Shown in pieces: positions 1 to 8,993 of a DNA stretch of 64,000 nucleotides. A program made the position numbers and the translations under genes. The notes under the pieces are model-generated. The model ran no database searches. It was not told the origin of the DNA and saw only the letters and a program-made list of their open reading frames with translations. Location of the stretch: assembly GCA_024280335.1 (NCBI GenBank), contig JAJRQI010000063.1, positions 17,721 through 81,720 on the forward strand, given 5' to 3'. This stretch comes from Deltaproteobacteria bacterium. GTDB lineage: Bacteria > Desulfobacterota > Desulfuromonadia > Desulfuromonadales > Geopsychrobacteraceae. Positions within the stretch are counted from its first letter, which is position 1. Every line of letters begins with the position of its first letter.

Positions 1-425
1 AGGTACTCTTTGACCGTGTCGATCCGCCCCTTGATCTGTTCGAGGATCGGCAGAAATTCCTCGTTGACCAGGATATAATCATCCTCGGCGTGATCAATCG
101 TGTAGAGAATCTGCTCCGGCGACAGGCGGATATTGACCGTGTGCAACACTGCGCCGAGCATCGGTACCGCGTAAAAACACTCCAGGTAGCGGTGGCTGTC
201 CCAATCCATCACCGCCACCGTATCTCCCGGCTTGACTCCCATTTCGGTCAGCACGTTCGCCAGCTTGTTGACCCGCTGATGGAACTCGGCATAAGTGAAA
301 CGCATCTGATCGCGGTAAACGATCTCCTGCTGCGGATCATCGACCGCCGGGGCCTGCAGCAGATTCTTAATCAGTAGCGGATAGGTATAAGCGGACTGGG
401 TGCGCTGGATGAGGTTATCGCTCAT
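1..425 (-). CDS. AMP-dependent acyl-CoA synthetase/ligase, N-terminal part (runs off left edge)
   Basis: This reading frame is open from the left edge of the window to an ATG at 425 on the minus strand, preceded by a CAGGAG-type ribosome site. The first ~141 residues read as the N-terminus of an adenylate-forming acyl-CoA ligase: an opening helix, then 'RFTYAEFHQRVNKLANVL', 'GDTVAVMDWDSHRYLE' and 'AVLHTVNIRLSPEQILY'. This spacing is typical of medium/long-chain fatty acid-CoA ligases, which activate a carboxylic acid with ATP and transfer it to CoA. The catalytic P-loop and C-terminal domain lie outside the window, so substrate cannot be judged. It is transcribed divergently from sfsA. The family call is firm; the exact substrate is unknown. 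Confidence 0.85.
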   Translation of the reverse strand, partial: MSDNLIQRTQSAYTYPLLIKNLLQAPAVDDPQQEIVYRDQMRFTYAEFHQRVNKLANVLTEMGVKPGDTVAVMDWDSHRYLECFYAVPMLGAVLHTVNIRLSPEQILYTIDHAEDDYILVNEEFLPILEQIKGRIDTVKEY

Positions 426-574
426 AGGGAGTCTCCTGGAAAGTTTATCGATCCTGATTGAAAGATTGACGAAAGCAAAACTATACGAAGACCGGCGGCA
501 GATGGCAAGGGTTGATGCTTGTCTGGCAAGGGTTTGACCGCTAGAATGACGAATTCATCGTTCTGGAGGATAAA

Positions 575-1267
575 ATGCAACTGCCCGCACCCCTGCTCGA
601 AGGGATTTTACTGCAACGTTACAAGCGCTTTTTTACCGATATCGAACTGGCCGACGGCAGTGTCGTCGTTGCGCACACGCCGAACACCGGCAGTATGCAG
701 CAGTGCGCCGTGCCGGGGCACCAAGTGTTGATCTCGAAAACTGATGATCCCAAGCGCAAACTCAAGTATACCCTGGAGTTGATCCGGGTCGGTGCACACT
801 GGGTCGATACCCACACCCAGCGCAGCAACCGGCTGGTGGAAGAAGCGCTGCGCAATGGTTGGATCGCCGGGTTACGTGACTATCGGGTGACCCCTGAATT
901 CAAAATCGGCGACAGCCGCATCGATTTTTTGCTGGAAACAGCGGATGAAAAAGTGCTGGTCGAGGTGAAAAATGTCACTCTGCTCCGGGGTGAGACGACC
1001 GCCTGTTTTCCCGATGCCGTCACCATCCGTGGGCAGAAGCATCTGCGCGAACTACTGGCGGCCAGGCAACAGGGCTACCGGTCTGTGATCTTTTTCCTGG
1101 TTCAGCGTGGCGAAGCGACCGAGTTTTCCCCGGCCGACGAAATCGATCCCGAGTACGGCCGCCTGCTGCGTGAAGTCGTTGCCGGCGGGGTCGAGGCTCT
1201 GGCCTATAAAACGCTGGTGACCCCTGTGGAGAACCGGGTGCAGCAGCAGATCCCGGTGGTGTTGTAA
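575..1267 (+). CDS. sfsA: SfsA family DNA/sugar fermentation stimulation protein
   Basis: The 230-residue product has the usual SfsA length and landmarks: 'LLQRYKRFFTDIEL' at the start (OB-like DNA-binding part), 'VVVAHTPNTGSM', 'RIDFLLE', 'VLVEVKNVTL', 'FPDAVTIRGQKHLREL' and 'IFFLVQR'. The E-x-K of 'VEVKNVT' with the upstream Asp gives the nuclease-like fold of the C-terminal half. In E. coli SfsA was linked to maltose gene regulation, and its biochemical role remains unclear. The start at 575 is supported by GGAGG five bases upstream. It stands alone between the divergent ligase gene and a pair of GC-rich hairpins. Confidence 0.9.
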   Translation: MQLPAPLLEGILLQRYKRFFTDIELADGSVVVAHTPNTGSMQQCAVPGHQVLISKTDDPKRKLKYTLELIRVGAHWVDTHTQRSNRLVEEALRNGWIAGLRDYRVTPEFKIGDSRIDFLLETADEKVLVEVKNVTLLRGETTACFPDAVTIRGQKHLRELLAARQQGYRSVIFFLVQRGEATEFSPADEIDPEYGRLLREVVAGGVEALAYKTLVTPVENRVQQQIPVVL

Positions 1268-1274
1268 GAAAGTT

Positions 1275-1339
1275 TCCCCTCCCCTGGAGGGAGGGGATTA
1301 AGGTTACCCCCACCCCAGCCCTCCCCCCTGAAGGGGGAG
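1275..1339. repeat. Pair of GC-rich hairpins between sfsA and tmcAL
   Basis: Two back-to-back palindromes are visible: TCCCCTCCC...GGGAGGGGA (1275-1283 with 1289-1297) and CTCCCCC...GGGGGAG (1321-1327 with 1333-1339). They sit just after the sfsA stop. They could act as a transcription terminator without a clear U-run, or be a copy of a dispersed CCCTCCCC-type intergenic repeat. A related composition appears in the element at 37585-37716. Confidence 0.6.
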
Positions 1340-1363
1340 GGAGTATTGACGAATCGAAATTAG

Positions 1364-2620
1364 ATGCGAACAGTCGGACTGATTACCGAGTACAATCCAT
1401 TCCACAACGGCCACCTGCACCATCTGCAGCAGAGCCTCAAAGTTGCTGACGCCGATGTCGCAGTGGCGGTGATGAGCGGGCATTTTCTGCAGCGCGGCGA
1501 ACCGGCGCTGGTCGATAAATGGCTGCGCACCGAAATGGCGCTGGCGGCCGGGGTCGATGTTGTTATTGAGCTGCCGCTCCCTTGGGCTTGCAGCAGCGCC
1601 CCCGATTTTGCCCGCGGTGGAGTTCAGGCGTTAACGGCCCTGGGTGGGGTGGATGTCCTCTGTTTTGGCAGCGAAGCGGGAGAATTGACCCCGTTGCAAC
1701 GTTGCGCCGAAGTTCTTTTTCAGCAGGCAGCCGAAATCGGCAAGCAGACAGCAGCGCTGCTGCGGGATGGGATTAACTACCCGCAGGCACGGGCGAAGGT
1801 GTTGGCCGAACGGTTGGCGGATGACGGTGTCAGCGAAACCCTGGCATCACCGAACAATATTCTAGGGATTGAGTATCTCAAGGCGCTGCGGCTGACCGGC
1901 AGCAATATCCGGCCGCTGACCATCCAACGGGTCGGCGCCGGGTTTCACCAGACGACGGTCGGGCAGGGGGGCATCGCCAGCGCCACCGGTATCCGCAAAA
2001 TGCTTGCTGAAGGGCAGCCGATCAACGGGTTGATCCCGCCGCCGGCGCTTGCAGCGCTGCAAGCGGCCCTATCTACAGGCCAGAAATTCTCTGTCGAGCG
2101 TTATTTTGCTCTGCTGTTGGGACAGATTTTTCGTGATCCGAAAGAGTTGTCCACTTGTTGGCTGGTCGATAGCGGGATCGAAAATCGTCTGCTGGCGGTC
2201 GCCGAACAGGCAAACGATCTGGAAGGGCTGATTTCTGGAACTAAATCCCGTCAGTTGACTCGCACCCGGATCCAGCGAATGCTGGTCGCCATCCTGCTCG
2301 GAATTCGTAAGTCAGCGGCCGCTTCATTATTAGCTGCGGGGCCGCGTTATCTGCATCTGCTCGGAGTCAGCGAAAAAGGTCAACAACTTCTCGCGGCCAG
2401 TCGCAAGCAGCGCAGCATCCCGTTGGTCCAGAATTTCTCCCGAGTGAACTCATCCCTCAAGCGTTTTTATGGAGTTGACTCGAACAGGCACAACTTGGCA
2501 CTTCAGCAGCTGGATTTAGAGCTGCGGGCGACGAAACTTTACACGCTGTTGCTGAAAAACTGGCCGGGGGGGAAGCGTAATCGGGATTTTTATGAAGAGA
2601 TAAAGAAAGGGAGCAGTTAG
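1364..2620 (+). CDS. tmcAL: tRNA(Met) cytidine acetate ligase-type nucleotidyltransferase
   Basis: The 418-residue product begins 'MRTVGLITEYNPFHNGHLHH', with the HxGH-type nucleotidylyltransferase motif (NPFHNGH) of the TmcAL (YlbM) family, followed by 'VAVMSGHFLQRGEPALVDKW' and 'GVDVVIELP'. TmcAL activates acetate as acetyl-AMP and makes N4-acetylcytidine at the wobble base of elongator tRNA-Met. The C-terminal third ('VNSSLKRFYGVDSNRHNLA') fits the helical tRNA-binding part, and length is normal for the family. No strong ribosome site precedes the ATG. The stop codon lies inside the terminator-like hairpin that follows. Confidence 0.88.
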   Translation: MRTVGLITEYNPFHNGHLHHLQQSLKVADADVAVAVMSGHFLQRGEPALVDKWLRTEMALAAGVDVVIELPLPWACSSAPDFARGGVQALTALGGVDVLCFGSEAGELTPLQRCAEVLFQQAAEIGKQTAALLRDGINYPQARAKVLAERLADDGVSETLASPNNILGIEYLKALRLTGSNIRPLTIQRVGAGFHQTTVGQGGIASATGIRKMLAEGQPINGLIPPPALAALQAALSTGQKFSVERYFALLLGQIFRDPKELSTCWLVDSGIENRLLAVAEQANDLEGLISGTKSRQLTRTRIQRMLVAILLGIRKSAAASLLAAGPRYLHLLGVSEKGQQLLAASRKQRSIPLVQNFSRVNSSLKRFYGVDSNRHNLALQQLDLELRATKLYTLLLKNWPGGKRNRDFYEEIKKGSS

Positions 2621-2648
2621 TTTAACTGCTCCCCAGATTCAAATTTTT
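2609..2648 (+). terminator. Rho-independent-like terminator at the tmcAL stop
   Basis: A perfect 11-bp stem (GGGAGCAGTTA, loop GTT, TAACTGCTCCC; 2609-2633) overlaps the stop codon and is followed by an AT-rich stretch with a short T-run at about 2643-2647. The stem is strong, but the U-tract is about 10 bases downstream, so termination is likely rather than certain. Confidence 0.6.
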
Positions 2649-2702
2649 ACGGCATTGGATTCTACCGAGAGCCTTTTGCAAAAGTCCGAAAATTCAATCA
2701 CT

Positions 2703-2782
2703 CGTCATTCCCGCGCAGGCGGGAATCCAGGAGTTCTCCGGGATAGCCTAGAAACTGGATCCCCGTTTTCACGAGGATGACG
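2703..2782. repeat. Dispersed palindromic element, copy 1 (CGTCATTCCC...GATGACG)
   Basis: This is an approximately 80-bp element with inverted ends CGTCAT/ATGACG and an inner hairpin CATTCCCGC...GCGGGAAT, followed by a GGATCCCCG-type second half. Two more copies lie at 9142-9216 and 33501-33570. All are intergenic. The layout is that of a small repetitive extragenic palindrome or a non-autonomous MITE-like element. Confidence 0.75.
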
Positions 2783-2803
2783 ACTGTTGCAAGAGCCTCC
2801 CGA

Positions 2804-4879
2804 CTAGACTTTTTTCCGTTTTCGTCCGTACCAGAACAGGCCGATTAGCCCACTGCCGAACAGCAGGATGGTGGCGGGCTCCGGAACCGGTTCGATAAAT
2901 TGTTCTAAAGAAGAATAGGCGTAGTCAAAAGAAGCTCGGTTTTGCAAAGAGTTCTGATAGACGGTCAGGTCGGTCATGCCGACGAGGTCGTTGTAGAAAA
3001 ACGCAAAAGACGTCCCGAGCAGATTATCAAGACCCAAGTCTGCCAAGAAAGGGACATCAGAAAGTGCAATGTACGGATTAAAGCTGCTGATTGGTCCACC
3101 ACTGGTAGTGCCTCCACCAGCATCTTCCAATAAAAAGTCGAGATTGTAAAAAGATGCCACCAGGCCTGTCACTAATAAACCAGCGTCGTCAAATAACGGC
3201 TGAAAATCAATGCCGAGGTTGTAAATACCAGTAACATCAAGCAAAAAATCAAAGTAGTTGGCATTTGCAGGGTCGTAATCCTTTAAAATTTCTAACAGTG
3301 AGTAACGGGCAAAACCATCCAGATAATCAACCCGCTCACTGTCGCCATCACTATTGTAATTGTTGGCCAGAAACCCATAAAGATCACCGTTTTCCGTGAA
3401 GAGATCTTTAGGTGCATTAGGGTCGGGTGTTGTGGCGGTATTTTCTTCTTTTTCTTTGATGATCGTGGAGAGATCATCTCTTGCATCAATACTGCTAGGT
3501 GCCACAATAAAAGTCTGATTCGTTTCATCGATAGCCTTGTCCAGCATGGAAAAGAGTTCAGAGTCGAAATTTAGCAAGAAGTTTTCCCCGGCAATATCCT
3601 GCCCAGAAATCCGCCAAGTTTCATCATAAACAGAGACGGAAGCAAGCTCCGTTTCAAAACGGTCCTCCCATAAGGAAATATCTGTCCCCCAGGAGCTGAA
3701 ACCATATCCTATATCGACACTAAGGTTACCTATTGCCAGATCGAGCCAGGCATCAATGTCTATATTTGAGTTGTTTGAGACAGCCCATTCGAGAGAATAG
3801 GTCGTTGCAGTTCTGACCATTCGAGGGGTGATAATTTCGAGATCTGTACCTAAATCTGTTTCAATATGTGTTGTAACGAGAAATTCTCCATCTGCACCGA
3901 CCCGTGCCCAGACGGGACGATCAAAGTCCAAGTGCACCTCAGGGTTCATTGTTACAGTGAAATCCTGACTGAGAGAGGCCACTGCCCCGACCTCAGCCTG
4001 AATGAGAGAACCGCTGACGTCTAGACCAACTTCAAGAGTGTCGTTGTATAAATCGAACGAAACTTCCGTTGGCAGACCGGTAGCGTAGTTGAACGCTTTA
4101 TCAACATCAAAACCGACACCTAGAATAGAATCGCTGCTGCTGTCAGAAGCAGTTAGAAGTGAGGAATTTACATCCCCTGATAGCCCAGAGGCAGTATTAA
4201 AAGTGTCACTTGCGACAACATTTGGAATTTGCGCAGTAACATTGACAAGACCACCCAAAAGGGTTTCATTGACAGGGGCAGAATTTTGATCAATATCAAT
4301 AATAGGAGTTTGGCTGAACTTTTCGTATTCAGCTTTACTACTAGAAGTACCAAACCCGGCGGCAGCTCCGACGTAATAATTAAAAACATAGTCGGTAAGA
4401 AAGCTGACACCGAAATTTCCTTCTGTCCCCGATGTTTCGAAGCCAGCTCCAGAGAGGATTGAATAATCGGTACTGACAGTTGTTGTATAATTTTCTTTGG
4501 ATGTCTGCATGTTGATATCCAGCGGAGCGTTGATATCCATGGTGCCGTAATCAAAAGCAGCTTCAGCAGTCAATCCAATTCTGCCACTGGTTGTAAAAGC
4601 GGCATAGTAGCCAAAGTCGCCCCATTCATCAGCAACGATATCGTTGTTGCCATAGGTTTTTCTGATCGGATCGTCATAACTGCCCCACTCAACCCCCCAG
4701 AACTCATCGTCAATAATGTCGATTCGTTGACTATCACCGGGAGCCACGGTGCTGACATTATCGGCAGAAAAAGTAGCGGTGGTGTTGTAGTCGGCCGCAA
4801 GCCCTTGACCGGTGAAACAAAGGAGCATGAGGACAATGGATAAGGAAATGACGAAGTGGGGGAAACGTGGAGTTTTCAT
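2804..4879 (-). CDS. Large exported PEP-CTERM sorting-domain protein
   Basis: Reading from ATG 4879, which follows a clear AGGAGG-type site, gives 691 residues; an upstream in-frame ATG at 5053 lacks a ribosome site and would bury the signal peptide. The N-terminus is a signal peptide ending near 'GQGLAADYNTT'. The C-terminus ends 'VPEPATILLFGSGLIGLFWY' plus a basic tail RKRKK, a textbook PEP-CTERM signal: PEP motif, membrane helix, basic cluster. Such signals are recognised by exosortase in exopolysaccharide-producing bacteria. The body is Asp/Asn/Ser-rich and beta-like with no catalytic motif I recognise. No exosortase or polysaccharide genes are nearby, so processing would act in trans. 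An extracellular or cell-surface structural role is inferred. Confidence 0.85.
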   Translation of the reverse strand: MKTPRFPHFVISLSIVLMLLCFTGQGLAADYNTTATFSADNVSTVAPGDSQRIDIIDDEFWGVEWGSYDDPIRKTYGNNDIVADEWGDFGYYAAFTTSGRIGLTAEAAFDYGTMDINAPLDINMQTSKENYTTTVSTDYSILSGAGFETSGTEGNFGVSFLTDYVFNYYVGAAAGFGTSSSKAEYEKFSQTPIIDIDQNSAPVNETLLGGLVNVTAQIPNVVASDTFNTASGLSGDVNSSLLTASDSSSDSILGVGFDVDKAFNYATGLPTEVSFDLYNDTLEVGLDVSGSLIQAEVGAVASLSQDFTVTMNPEVHLDFDRPVWARVGADGEFLVTTHIETDLGTDLEIITPRMVRTATTYSLEWAVSNNSNIDIDAWLDLAIGNLSVDIGYGFSSWGTDISLWEDRFETELASVSVYDETWRISGQDIAGENFLLNFDSELFSMLDKAIDETNQTFIVAPSSIDARDDLSTIIKEKEENTATTPDPNAPKDLFTENGDLYGFLANNYNSDGDSERVDYLDGFARYSLLEILKDYDPANANYFDFLLDVTGIYNLGIDFQPLFDDAGLLVTGLVASFYNLDFLLEDAGGGTTSGGPISSFNPYIALSDVPFLADLGLDNLLGTSFAFFYNDLVGMTDLTVYQNSLQNRASFDYAYSSLEQFIEPVPEPATILLFGSGLIGLFWYGRKRKKV

Positions 4880-5142
4880 GGGGCAGCCTCCTGTATTGGT
4901 AGGTTGCAACAACGAAACATATAAAAACGAAACAAGAACCGAGAAGTTTTTGTGGAGGGATCTTATCCAAGTAAACGATATTGAAAGGAAGGTTGAACCA
5001 GAACTACTCATTAAAGCAAGAAGCATTCCTTCAAGATAACTTGCTGAAATCATATCTTGATTTTATTTTATGAGTGTCGCCGTGGGTGGTTTGTAAGAAT
5101 TCTCGACAAGAATAGTGGAAGATTGAATTGTGAATAAAATAT
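4880..5142. other. Upstream region of the PEP-CTERM gene
   Basis: Together with the terminator at 5143-5183 this forms a 333-bp gap. It should carry the promoter of the PEP-CTERM gene, but I find no convincing -35/-10 pair or -24/-12 (sigma-54) element on the minus strand. The short reading frames through it look accidental. Confidence 0.4.
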
Positions 5143-5183
5143 GTAATAAAAGGCAGTGCCGCTGTCGCACCGCCTTTTATTAC
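5143..5183. terminator. Strong hairpin terminator downstream of the LemA/TPM operon
   Basis: A perfect 12-bp outer stem (GTAATAAAAGGC at 5143-5154 with GCCTTTTATTAC at 5172-5183) encloses an inner GTGC/GCAC stem. A-rich and T-rich flanks on either side make it usable in both directions. It lies 30 bases past the stop of the operon's last gene (minus strand). Confidence 0.75.
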
Positions 5184-5212
5184 AAGCTTGATCTGGTGAG
5201 AATGGTTCCGTA

Positions 5213-5848
5213 TCAGCTTTTCCCCTCAATAATCAAGTTCGGCAACTCATCGGTGTCATCCTCTTTAATCGGAAAATGCTCCTCCAGCAATTCACCGCAG
5301 CGTTCCACGGCCTTACAAACCGCAGTGCAGGCATCCTCTGATTTGAGCCCGGCGATGATCATTTCAACCAGTTCATCCCAGGTATCCTTCGGAACTTTGG
5401 CGTTGATGCCGCTGTCGGCCAAGACCTGTACCCGGCGCTCAAACAGTGAGATCAGTATCAGAATGCCGGTGCGGTCGCGGGTGTGGTGCAACTCCTGCTC
5501 AAGGAAGCTGACCAGCGCTTTTTCTCTGACCTCCTCGGTCAACTCATCCGGGTGGATCAGTTTGCGCTTCAGGTCGGGCAGCTTGCGGATCAGCTGCTGG
5601 AAAATAAAGAAGCCGACAATAAACACCGGCAGAAACCACCAGATTGATTCGCCGCCGACGGCCCAACTGACCAGCAGGCCAGTTGCCAGCGCCAGGGTGC
5701 CGCCACCGATCAACTCGGCGCGGGGGTATTCGTAGGAATTATCAACCACCATCGGCACAATTTCGCCACTGGTTTTTTGTTCAGCGGCTTTAACGGCTGC
5801 TTCAACCCGCTGTTTTTCTTCTGCTGTAAAAAACTCTGCTGCTTTCAT
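5213..5848 (-). CDS. TPM domain membrane protein (second TPM gene of a LemA operon)
   Basis: The 211-residue protein opens 'MKAAEFFTAEEKQRVEAAV' and 'KTSGEIVPMVVD', the start of a TPM domain, but is interrupted by two hydrophobic segments (about residues 50-70 and 76-100) before the 'TRDRTGILILISLFERRVQV' part, the layout of the smaller YgcG-like partner. No signal peptide is evident. The ATG at 5848 shares one base with the preceding stop (TAATG) and has GGGAGG six bases upstream; the TTG two codons earlier abuts that site and is unlikely. TPM proteins are often found with LemA; some plant TPM proteins act in photosystem repair, and the bacterial role is not settled. Confidence 0.8.
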   Translation of the reverse strand: MKAAEFFTAEEKQRVEAAVKAAEQKTSGEIVPMVVDNSYEYPRAELIGGGTLALATGLLVSWAVGGESIWWFLPVFIVGFFIFQQLIRKLPDLKRKLIHPDELTEEVREKALVSFLEQELHHTRDRTGILILISLFERRVQVLADSGINAKVPKDTWDELVEMIIAGLKSEDACTAVCKAVERCGELLEEHFPIKEDDTDELPNLIIEGKS

Positions 5849-6564
5849 TACCAACCTCCCGAAGCGCCGCCGCCTCCTCCGAAACCACCGCCGCCGGAAA
5901 AACCACCGCCGCCGCCACCGAAACCACCACCGCCTATAAAGGGGGCACCGAAAAACATTCCGCTGCGGCGATGGCCGCGGCGTCGACCACCAAGACGCCC
6001 TAACAACGGGCCGAGGAAGAACAGCAGAAAGAGAAAGCCGAAGGGGCTGCTTTTTTTCTTCTTACCTGCGGTTTTACCGGTCCCGGTGTACTCACCGCGC
6101 ACCGCCTCGGCCATGGCGACGACACCGCTGATGATACCGCCGTCGTAATCCCCCTGTTTGAAGCGGGGCGAGATTTCATTACTGATGATCCGCCCGGAAA
6201 GCAGATCGGTCAGCCGTCCTTCCAGACCGTAGCCGACCTCAATGCGGACCTTCCGCTCCTGTTTGGCAATCAGCAGCAGGGCACCGTTATCTTTTCCCTG
6301 CTGGCCGATTTTCCAGTTTTCCAGTACCTTTAGTGAGTAAGCTTCCAGTGCTGCGCCATCGAGGGTCGGGATCGTCAGGACCGTGATCTGGGTCGAATCA
6401 CTCTGTTCGAAGCCGCGCAGGAACTGTTCAAGTTTCAGCTTGGTGGTTTGCGAAAGTAGCCCGGCCGTGTCGGTGACGTAACCGGTTGCCGGCGGCACTT
6501 CGAGGGCAGCTGCCGGAACACTGAGCAACAGCAGTAGCAGGATGGTGCTTAACAGCGGCCGCAT
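5848..6564 (-). CDS. TPM domain protein with Gly-rich tail (YgcG-like)
   Basis: The 238-residue protein has a signal peptide ('LLLLLLSVPAAALEVPP'), a TPM domain starting 'GYVTDTAGLLS' with 'DSTQITVLTIPTLDG', 'GQQGKDNGALLLIAKQERKV' and 'RIEVGYGLEGRLTD', then one membrane helix around residues 173-185, a basic stretch, and a very glycine-rich end (GGGGFGGGGGASGGW). This is the standard architecture of the TPM/YgcG family: a domain outside the cytoplasmic membrane with a low-complexity tail. Its start overlaps the LemA stop and its stop overlaps the next TPM start, so all three are probably one transcript. Confidence 0.88.
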   Translation of the reverse strand: MRPLLSTILLLLLLSVPAAALEVPPATGYVTDTAGLLSQTTKLKLEQFLRGFEQSDSTQITVLTIPTLDGAALEAYSLKVLENWKIGQQGKDNGALLLIAKQERKVRIEVGYGLEGRLTDLLSGRIISNEISPRFKQGDYDGGIISGVVAMAEAVRGEYTGTGKTAGKKKKSSPFGFLFLLFFLGPLLGRLGGRRRGHRRSGMFFGAPFIGGGGFGGGGGGFSGGGGFGGGGGASGGW

Positions 6565-7145
6565 CAGAACTTCACTTTCGGCGCAGTTTCAGCACCGGCA
6601 TCCGCTTTGAACATCTCTTTGCGTTCCAGATTGAGCAGGAAGTTATTGGTCAGATTGTTGGGAAAGGTGCGGATCGAGCTGTTGAATTTCTGTACCGCCT
6701 TGTTGTAACGCTGGCGAGCGACGTTGATCCGGTTTTCGGTCCCTTCCAGCTGATTCTGCAGATCGCGGAAGTTCTGGCTGGCTTTCAGATCGGGGTAGCG
6801 CTCTGCGACCACCAGCAGGCGCGACAGGGCGCCGCTGAGCCTTCCTTGGGCTTGCTGGAATTGTTGCATGGCCGCAGGGTCACTCAATTTGTCGATAGAA
6901 ATATTCATCTGCCCGACTTTGGCCCGGGCGTTGGTGACTTCGGTCAGGGTGTCCTTCTCGTGGGCGGCGTAGGCTTTGACCGTTTCGACCAGGTTGGGGA
7001 TCAGGTCGGCACGCCGCTGGTAGGTCGCTTCAACATTACCCCAGGCGGCAAACACCGCTTCCTCATTTTTCTGGATGCTGTTATAGCCGCAGCTGCTGAG
7101 CAGCAGCGGGGCCAGCAGCAGGGTCAGTAGTAAACGGAAATTCAT
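6564..7145 (-). CDS. LemA family lipoprotein
   Basis: The 193-residue product carries a lipobox near residue 19 (LSSC-G), followed by the LemA signature: '[19 protein letters not shown]' then '[19 protein letters not shown]', 'NARAKVG', '[16 protein letters not shown]' and '[20 protein letters not shown]'. These form long alpha-helices. LemA proteins are membrane-anchored and repeatedly sit beside TPM-domain genes, as here, suggesting a joint envelope function that is still poorly defined. AGGAG eight bases upstream supports the start. First gene of the three-gene minus-strand operon. Confidence 0.9.
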   Translation of the reverse strand: MNFRLLLTLLLAPLLLSSCGYNSIQKNEEAVFAAWGNVEATYQRRADLIPNLVETVKAYAAHEKDTLTEVTNARAKVGQMNISIDKLSDPAAMQQFQQAQGRLSGALSRLLVVAERYPDLKASQNFRDLQNQLEGTENRINVARQRYNKAVQKFNSSIRTFPNNLTNNFLLNLERKEMFKADAGAETAPKVKF

Positions 7146-7324
7146 AGTTGGTTCTCCTGAAATTCAAGTCGTTGAAAAGTAGTGGTCAGCCTTAATGAAG
7201 CCGCATCCTAGCACAGCGATCCGGGGGTGACTATGTGCTTTTCCGCCATTGTGGAGTGGTAATTTGCGCTGTATCGGTCGAACTAGGCGGGAGGTTGCGG
7301 CAGACGCGGGGTTTTCTCGATCTG

Positions 7325-8557
7325 TTAGCCGTTCAGGATCTCTTTGCTGCTGCCGGCGCCCAGCTCCTTGAACTTTCGTGCTGAAATCAGCACCCGGCTG
7401 TCGAGGGAGGCCATCCCCTTGTTATAACTGTCGACGGCGCGATCGAGACCTTTGCCCATCTGGCTGAAATGACCGGCCATCGTCGCCAGTCGGTCATAAA
7501 GTTCGCGGCCGAGTTGACTGATCTCCGCAGCGTTTTCGCTCAGCTGCTCCTGCCGCCAACCGTAGGCGACCGAGCGCAACAGGGCGATCAGGGTGGTCGG
7601 GGTGGCCAGCAGCACCTTCTGGTCGACACCGGCCTCAATCAGGCCGGGATCCTGAGACAGCGCGGCCGAAAAGAAGGTTTCCCCCGGCAGAAACAGGACG
7701 ACGAATTCGGGGGTCGGCTGGAACTGCTCCCAGTAGTTTTTAGCCGAGAGCTTTTGCAGGTGATCGCGGATCTGCCGGGCGTGGTGGCTGAGGCAGCTTT
7801 TGCGCTCGGCGTCGTTCTCCGTTTCCAGCGATTCCAGATAGGCCTGCAATGGGGCTTTTGAATCGACAACGATGTTGCGACCGTTCGGCAGCTTGATGAT
7901 CATGTCGGGGCGCAGGCGGCCGCCGTCGGCTGTTTCCTGCTCGACGAAATCGCAGTAGTTGAGCATCCCGGCCATTTCGACCACCTTGCGCAGCTGAATC
8001 TCCCCCCAGCGCCCGCGCACCGCCGGGGTCCGCAGCGCGCGCACCAGGTTGCCGGTTTCCGACTCCAGTTTGACCTGACTGGTCAACAGCGACTTGAGTT
8101 GTTCATCAAGGCGGGCGTAAGCACTGCTGCGGGCTTGTTCGAGCTGGCCGATCTTGCCGTCGACCTTCTGCAGCGACTCTTCCAGCGGCTTGACCAGCTG
8201 TTGGATGGCCTGCTGCCGGCTGTCGAGATCCCCCTTTGCCTGTTGCTGATAGCTGCCCAGGGTTGCTTTGGCCAGATCGAGAAAACTCTGATTGTTGGCG
8301 GCCAGGGCTTCTGCCGACAGAGCGCGGAAGGCGTTTTCGGTTTGTTGACGGTTGGCTTCCAGCAGAGCCAGTTTCTCCGCGGCAGACTTGCGTTCGGCGC
8401 TCAGTTGCGCCTCGCTGCTGGAGAGCTGTTGCAGCAGAGTTTCACGTTCCGGTTGTCGTTTTTTTTCGGCGTGCAGCTTGCCGATCAGAGCGCCGAACAG
8501 CAGGCCGCAAAACAGGGTGATCGCAAGCAGTATCCAGATTTCCAGCGGCAGGAGCAC
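7325..8557 (-). CDS. rmuC: DNA recombination protein RmuC
   Basis: The 410-residue protein has an N-terminal membrane helix ('[20 protein letters not shown]'), a long coiled coil to about residue 170, and the conserved RmuC core: '[19 protein letters not shown]', '[20 protein letters not shown]', 'KAPLQAY', '[16 protein letters not shown]' and '[20 protein letters not shown]'. The core resembles a PD-(D/E)XK nuclease fold (D/VDSKAPL). RmuC limits recombination at inverted repeats. The start is a GTG at 8557 with GAGG upstream. Single gene. Confidence 0.92.
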   Translation of the reverse strand: MLLPLEIWILLAITLFCGLLFGALIGKLHAEKKRQPERETLLQQLSSSEAQLSAERKSAAEKLALLEANRQQTENAFRALSAEALAANNQSFLDLAKATLGSYQQQAKGDLDSRQQAIQQLVKPLEESLQKVDGKIGQLEQARSSAYARLDEQLKSLLTSQVKLESETGNLVRALRTPAVRGRWGEIQLRKVVEMAGMLNYCDFVEQETADGGRLRPDMIIKLPNGRNIVVDSKAPLQAYLESLETENDAERKSCLSHHARQIRDHLQKLSAKNYWEQFQPTPEFVVLFLPGETFFSAALSQDPGLIEAGVDQKVLLATPTTLIALLRSVAYGWRQEQLSENAAEISQLGRELYDRLATMAGHFSQMGKGLDRAVDSYNKGMASLDSRVLISARKFKELGAGSSKEILNG

Positions 8558-8612
8558 GTTGATTTTCCTCTTCGATCGGGGGAGTGGTTGCTGGTTGTAA
8601 TTTTGACTTCAT

Positions 8613-8993
8613 TTACCAGGCGTAGGTCAGCATATGTTTCAGATAGAGTGCCAGTCCGAAAATCGCAATGATCAGGCTGACAACTTGAGTGGCGCGGATG
8701 TAATCACCTTTGCGCCGGAGCCTTTTGCTGTTGATATAGAGCCCTGACAGGCTGATCAGGCAGCAGACCAGCAGCATCACGCCGATGTAGTTCATCAGGT
8801 TCATGTCCCAGTTCGGCCGGCGGTAGAGGTGGACGTTATAATAGCGGTCGAAGAAGGTCTCGATCTCCGGTTTTGCCAGCGCGGTCAGGCAAAAAACGGT
8901 AAACAGGGAGGCGGCGGCACCGACATTGGCAACCGTCAGCAGCCGCATCAGCGGGTCCGATTTTTTGCGACGACTTTGGTTGGAGTTGTTCAT
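8613..8993 (-). CDS. Small three-helix membrane protein of unknown function
   Basis: The 126-residue product has a basic N-terminus (SRRKKSD) and three hydrophobic helices at about residues 20-40, 67-87 and 101-119, with a short 'FDRYYNVHLYRRPNWDMN' segment between the first two. I do not recognise the family. Codon use and composition match its neighbours, and the frame is intact between rmuC and the repeat-containing gap, so I treat it as a real hypothetical gene. Confidence 0.65.
   Translation of the reverse strand: MNNSNQSRRKKSDPLMRLLTVANVGAAASLFTVFCLTALAKPEIETFFDRYYNVHLYRRPNWDMNLMNYIGVMLLVCCLISLSGLYINSKRLRRKGDYIRATQVVSLIIAIFGLALYLKHMLTYAW

Noticed and set aside
4880..5053. N-terminal extension of the PEP-CTERM gene to ATG 5053
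   Set aside because: It would put 58 residues before an evident signal peptide, while ATG 4879 has a strong ribosome site.
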